Source of the DNA: Nocardioidaceae bacterium
Lineage (GTDB): Bacteria > Actinomycetota > Actinomycetes > Propionibacteriales > Nocardioidaceae
DNA length: 8,260 nucleotides
Direction: 5' to 3'
Assembly: GCA_013696015.1 (NCBI GenBank)
Contig: JACCZI010000161.1
Location: forward strand, 1-8,260
Shown: piece after piece, positions 5,386 through 8,260 of the stretch
Numbering within the stretch: position 1 is the stretch's first letter
Layout: every line of letters starts with the position of its first letter
Position numbers and translations under genes: made by a program
Notes under the pieces: model-generated
What the model was told of the DNA's origin: nothing
Databases searched by the model: none
Seen by the model: the letters and a program-made list of their open reading frames with translations, nothing else

Positions 5386-6707
5386 CGCATGACGTGACGC
5401 TGACCCCGGTGATGTCCGACAACTGGGACGCCGATCGCTCCTGGACGCTGCGGACGTACGAGAGCCGGGGCGGCTACTCGGCGTTGCGCAAGGCGCTGAC
5501 CATGGCGCCGGACGACGTCATCACGGTGGTCAAGGACTCCGGGCTCCGCGGCCGGGGCGGCGCCGGCTTCCCGACCGGCATGAAGTGGGGCTTCATCCCC
5601 CAAGGCGATGACAAGCCGCACTATCTGGTCGTCAACGCCGACGAGGCCGAGCCCGGCACCTGCAAGGACATCCCGCTGATGCTGGCCTCACCGCACACGC
5701 TGATCGAGGGCGTCATCATCTCCTCCTACGCTATCCGGGCCAGCGTCGCGTTCATCTACATCCGCGGTGAGGTGCTGCACGTCGTCCGCCGGTTGCAGCA
5801 GGCGGTCTCCGAGGCGTACCGGGCCGGTCACCTCGGTGCTGACATCGGCGGCTCCGGGTATGCCCTCGACCTCGTCGTCCACGCCGGCGCCGGCGCCTAC
5901 ATCTGCGGTGAGGAGACGGCGCTGCTGGACTCCCTCGAGGGTCGCCGCGGGCAACCACGGCTGCGGCCACCCTTCCCCGCAGTCGCCGGCCTGTACGCCT
6001 GCCCGACGGTGATCAACAACGTCGAGTCCATCGCCTCGGTGCCCAGCATCGTCGCCAACGGCAGCGACTGGTTCGGGTCGATGGGCACCGAGAAGTCCAA
6101 GGGCATGACGCTGTACTCGCTCTCCGGCCACGTCGAGGGACCGGGCCAGTACGAGGCGCCGCTTGGCATCACGCTGCGCCAGCTGCTCGACCTCGCGGGC
6201 GGCGTGCGCGCCGGGCACGAGCTGAAGTTCTGGACCCCGGGCGGGTCGTCGACCCCGCTGCTGACCGCCGAGCACCTCGACGTTCCGCTCGACTACGAGG
6301 CGGTCGCGGGGGCTGGCTCGATGCTCGGTACCAAGGCGCTGCAGATCTTCGACGAGACGACCTGCGTGGTGCGGGCGGTGCTGCGGTGGACCGAGTTCTA
6401 CAAGCACGAGTCCTGCGGCAAGTGCACGCCGTGCCGTGAGGGCACCTGGTGGCTGGTGCAGACGTTGCAGCGGCTCGAGGACGGTTCGGGGACCGAGACC
6501 GACCTCGACGTGCTGGTCGACCTCTGCGACAACATCCTCGGTCGGTCCTTCTGCGCGCTCGGTGACGGGGCCACGAGCCCCATCACCTCCTCGATCGAGT
6601 ACTTCCGCGACGAGTACCTCACCCACATCAACGACGGCGGCTGCCCGTTCGACCCGCAGGCTGCGACCCTGTTCGCCGCCAGCCAGCACGCCGGAGCCCG
6701 CGCATGA
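5382..6707 (+). CDS. nuoF: NADH-quinone oxidoreductase subunit F (NADH- and FMN-binding)
   Basis: A 441-residue subunit, close to the E. coli length, where NADH is oxidised and its electrons enter through FMN. The glycine-rich GLRGRGGAGFP (54-64) belongs to the nucleotide/FMN site. NADEAEPGT (85-93) carries the acidic residues near NADH, and GAGAYICGEETALL is the second conserved site. The N3 [4Fe-4S] ligands are C345, C348, C351 (ESCGKCTPCREGT) and C391 (FCALGDG). The start is the ATG at 5382, in the ATGA overlap with nuoE and behind GAGGGGAG (5365-5372). The stop overlaps nuoG in a second ATGA (6704-6707). All expected residues are present. Confidence 0.98.
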   Translation: MTHDVTLTPVMSDNWDADRSWTLRTYESRGGYSALRKALTMAPDDVITVVKDSGLRGRGGAGFPTGMKWGFIPQGDDKPHYLVVNADEAEPGTCKDIPLMLASPHTLIEGVIISSYAIRASVAFIYIRGEVLHVVRRLQQAVSEAYRAGHLGADIGGSGYALDLVVHAGAGAYICGEETALLDSLEGRRGQPRLRPPFPAVAGLYACPTVINNVESIASVPSIVANGSDWFGSMGTEKSKGMTLYSLSGHVEGPGQYEAPLGITLRQLLDLAGGVRAGHELKFWTPGGSSTPLLTAEHLDVPLDYEAVAGAGSMLGTKALQIFDETTCVVRAVLRWTEFYKHESCGKCTPCREGTWWLVQTLQRLEDGSGTETDLDVLVDLCDNILGRSFCALGDGATSPITSSIEYFRDEYLTHINDGGCPFDPQAATLFAASQHAGARA

Positions 6708-8260
6708 CCGTCACGACGAACCGGCCCGGTGAGGTCGTCCCCGCGGAGCCCCCGCGCGACGACCTGGTCCGCGTCACCATCGACGACGTCGAGGTGATGG
6801 TGGCCAAGGACAGCTTGGTGATCCGCGCCGCAGAGCAGATCGGCGTCGAGGTGCCCCGCTTCTGCGACCACCCGCTGCTGGAGCCGATCGGAGCCTGCCG
6901 CCAGTGCCTGGTCGAGGTGCCCGATGCCGGTAACGGTCGGCCGATCCCCAAGCCGCAGGCATCCTGCACGCTTCAGGTGGCCGACGGCATGGTGGTGCGC
7001 ACTCAGGTCACCTCACCGGTCGCAGACAAGGCACAGCAGGGCAACATGGAGTTCCTGCTCATCAACCACCCCCTCGACTGTCCGGTCTGCGACAAGGGGG
7101 GGGAGTGCCCGCTCCAGAACCAGGCGCTCAGTCACGGGCGCGGTGAGTCGCGGTTCACCGAGGTCAAGCGCACGTTCGCCAAGCCGGTCAACATCTCCGC
7201 CCAGGTGCTGCTCGACCGCGAACGGTGTGTGTTGTGCGCCCGGTGCACCCGGTTCTCCGAGCAGATCGCCGGCGACCCATTCATCGCGCTGATCGAGCGA
7301 GGCGTGCTGCAGCAGGTCGGCATCTATCAGAAGGAACCGTTCGAGTCCTACTTCTCGGGCAACACGATCCAGATCTGCCCCGTCGGGGCACTCACGAGCG
7401 CCGCGTACCGGTTCCGCTCCCGACCATTCGACCTGATGTCGACGCCCTCCGTCTGTGAGCACTGCGCGTCCGGCTGCGCCCTACGCACCGACCATCGGCG
7501 CGGCAAGGTCATGCGCCGCCTTGCCGGTGACGACGCCGAGGTCAACGAGGAGTGGAACTGCGACAAGGGCCGCTTCGCGTTCACGTACTCCCGGCAGCCG
7601 GACCGGCTCACTACGCCCCTGGTCCGTGACGGCGAGACGGGACAGCTCCACCCGGCTTCGTGGCTGGCGGCGTTCGCGATCGCTGGTCGCGGCCTGCTAG
7701 CTGCCGAAGGCAGAGTCGGTGTGCTGCCCGGCGGGCGGCTCACGGCTGAGGACGCGTACGGCTATGCGAAGTTCGCCCGCGTCGTGCTCGGCACCAACGA
7801 CATCGATTTCCGTGCCCGGGTGCACTCGCAGGAGGAGGCCGAGTTCCTCGCCTCCCACGTCGCGGCGACTCCGCTGGCCGTCAGCTACGCCGACCTCGAG
7901 CGCGCTGCCACCGTCGTGCTGGCCGGCTTCGAGCCCGAGGACGAGTCACCGATCATCTTCCTGCGGCTGCGCAAGGCGATGCGCAAACACGACACCCGGA
8001 TCGTGTCGCTCAGCAGCCACGCCACCCGCGGCTCGGACAAGCTCGCCGCGCTGGTCGTCACGACCGTTCCCGGTGACGAGGCGGCGGCCCTGGCCGACCT
8101 CACCGGCCGGGTCAGCCTCGGCCCCGACAGCGTCATCCTCGTGGGGGAGCGGCTCGCCGGCGTGCCGGGTGCGTTCAGTGCCGCCGCCGAGGTCGCGTCA
8201 CGGACCGGTGCCAAGCTGGCCTGGGTGCCGCGCCGGGCGGGTGAACGTGGGGCCGTGGAG
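6704..8260 (+). CDS. nuoG: NADH-quinone oxidoreductase subunit G (partial, cut by right edge)
   Basis: The frame from the ATG at 6704 stays open for 519 codons to the window edge, so the C-terminal part is missing; relatives run to about 750-850 residues. It carries the iron-sulfur chain of the NADH-oxidising module. Ligands seen: N1b [2Fe-2S] at C54, C65, C68 and C88; N5 at H122, C126, C129 and C135 (HPLDCPVC...C, with the unusual His ligand); N4 at C175, C178, C181 and C225; and N7 at C251, C254, C258 and C286. N7 is present only in some bacteria and is off the main electron path. From about residue 245 the protein enters the molybdopterin-oxidoreductase-like domain, which is structural in complex I. 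GGAG (6693-6696) precedes the start, and the ATGA overlap couples it to nuoF. Confidence 0.97.
   Translation, partial: MTVTTNRPGEVVPAEPPRDDLVRVTIDDVEVMVAKDSLVIRAAEQIGVEVPRFCDHPLLEPIGACRQCLVEVPDAGNGRPIPKPQASCTLQVADGMVVRTQVTSPVADKAQQGNMEFLLINHPLDCPVCDKGGECPLQNQALSHGRGESRFTEVKRTFAKPVNISAQVLLDRERCVLCARCTRFSEQIAGDPFIALIERGVLQQVGIYQKEPFESYFSGNTIQICPVGALTSAAYRFRSRPFDLMSTPSVCEHCASGCALRTDHRRGKVMRRLAGDDAEVNEEWNCDKGRFAFTYSRQPDRLTTPLVRDGETGQLHPASWLAAFAIAGRGLLAAEGRVGVLPGGRLTAEDAYGYAKFARVVLGTNDIDFRARVHSQEEAEFLASHVAATPLAVSYADLERAATVVLAGFEPEDESPIIFLRLRKAMRKHDTRIVSLSSHATRGSDKLAALVVTTVPGDEAAALADLTGRVSLGPDSVILVGERLAGVPGAFSAAAEVASRTGAKLAWVPRRAGERGAVE
7096..7103 (+). repeat. Run of eight G within nuoG
   Basis: Eight consecutive G bases encode the end of Lys131, Gly132, Gly133 and the first base of Glu134, just before the last N5 ligand C135. 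The frame stays open on both sides, so the length shown is the functional one. It is the longest single-base run I saw in the window and is a possible site of slippage or sequencing error. Confidence 0.9.

Noticed and set aside
5688..6689. Open frame of 333 codons on the - strand, opposite nuoF
   Set aside because: It has no recognisable motif and the same GC-shadow composition; nuoF on the other strand has every expected ligand.
6704..8260. Suspicion that nuoG is broken because it has no stop codon in the window
   Set aside because: The frame is open to the edge with all sixteen cluster ligands in order; the missing end is simply outside the window.

Overview
The window is a high-GC stretch, roughly two thirds or more G+C by eye, read entirely on the + strand. 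The gene order, the separate (unfused) nuoC and nuoD, the wording of the subunit proteins, the GTG starts and the strong GC bias at third codon positions all point to an actinobacterium. By resemblance to proteins I remember, it could be near the Nocardioides/Propionibacteriales group, but that placement is only an impression.

Layout. Positions 1-35 may hold the last codons of an upstream gene that ends in an ATGA overlap. Positions 32-1327 encode a geranylgeranyl-reductase-family flavoprotein resembling the mycobacterial menaquinone-tail reductase MenJ. A 74-base gap (1328-1401) is the only real intergenic space. It holds the one AT-rich spot in the region (a possible -10 box), a short hairpin and the nuoA ribosome binding site. 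From 1402 to the right edge run the first seven genes of the type I NADH dehydrogenase (respiratory complex I) operon: nuoA, nuoB, nuoC, nuoD, nuoE, nuoF and the first 519 codons of nuoG, which is cut by the window end. From nuoB onward every gene overlaps the next by 1 or 4 bases.

How the genes work together. NuoE, NuoF and NuoG form the NADH-oxidising module: FMN plus iron-sulfur clusters N1a, N3, N1b, N4, N5 and N7. NuoB, NuoC and NuoD form the connecting module that carries cluster N2 and lines the quinone site. NuoA is the first membrane subunit. The remaining membrane subunits (nuoH-N) presumably lie to the right. The reductase upstream probably tailors the isoprenoid chain of the menaquinone that the complex reduces, so enzyme and substrate maturation appear to be encoded together.

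All visible iron-sulfur ligands are intact. I see no mobile element, CRISPR array, RNA gene or unknown gene system. The one clear departure from the norm is in NuoD: the near-invariant HPxxH loop of the quinone site reads QPSTQ (residues 52-56), with both histidines replaced by glutamine. This is the observation most worth following up.
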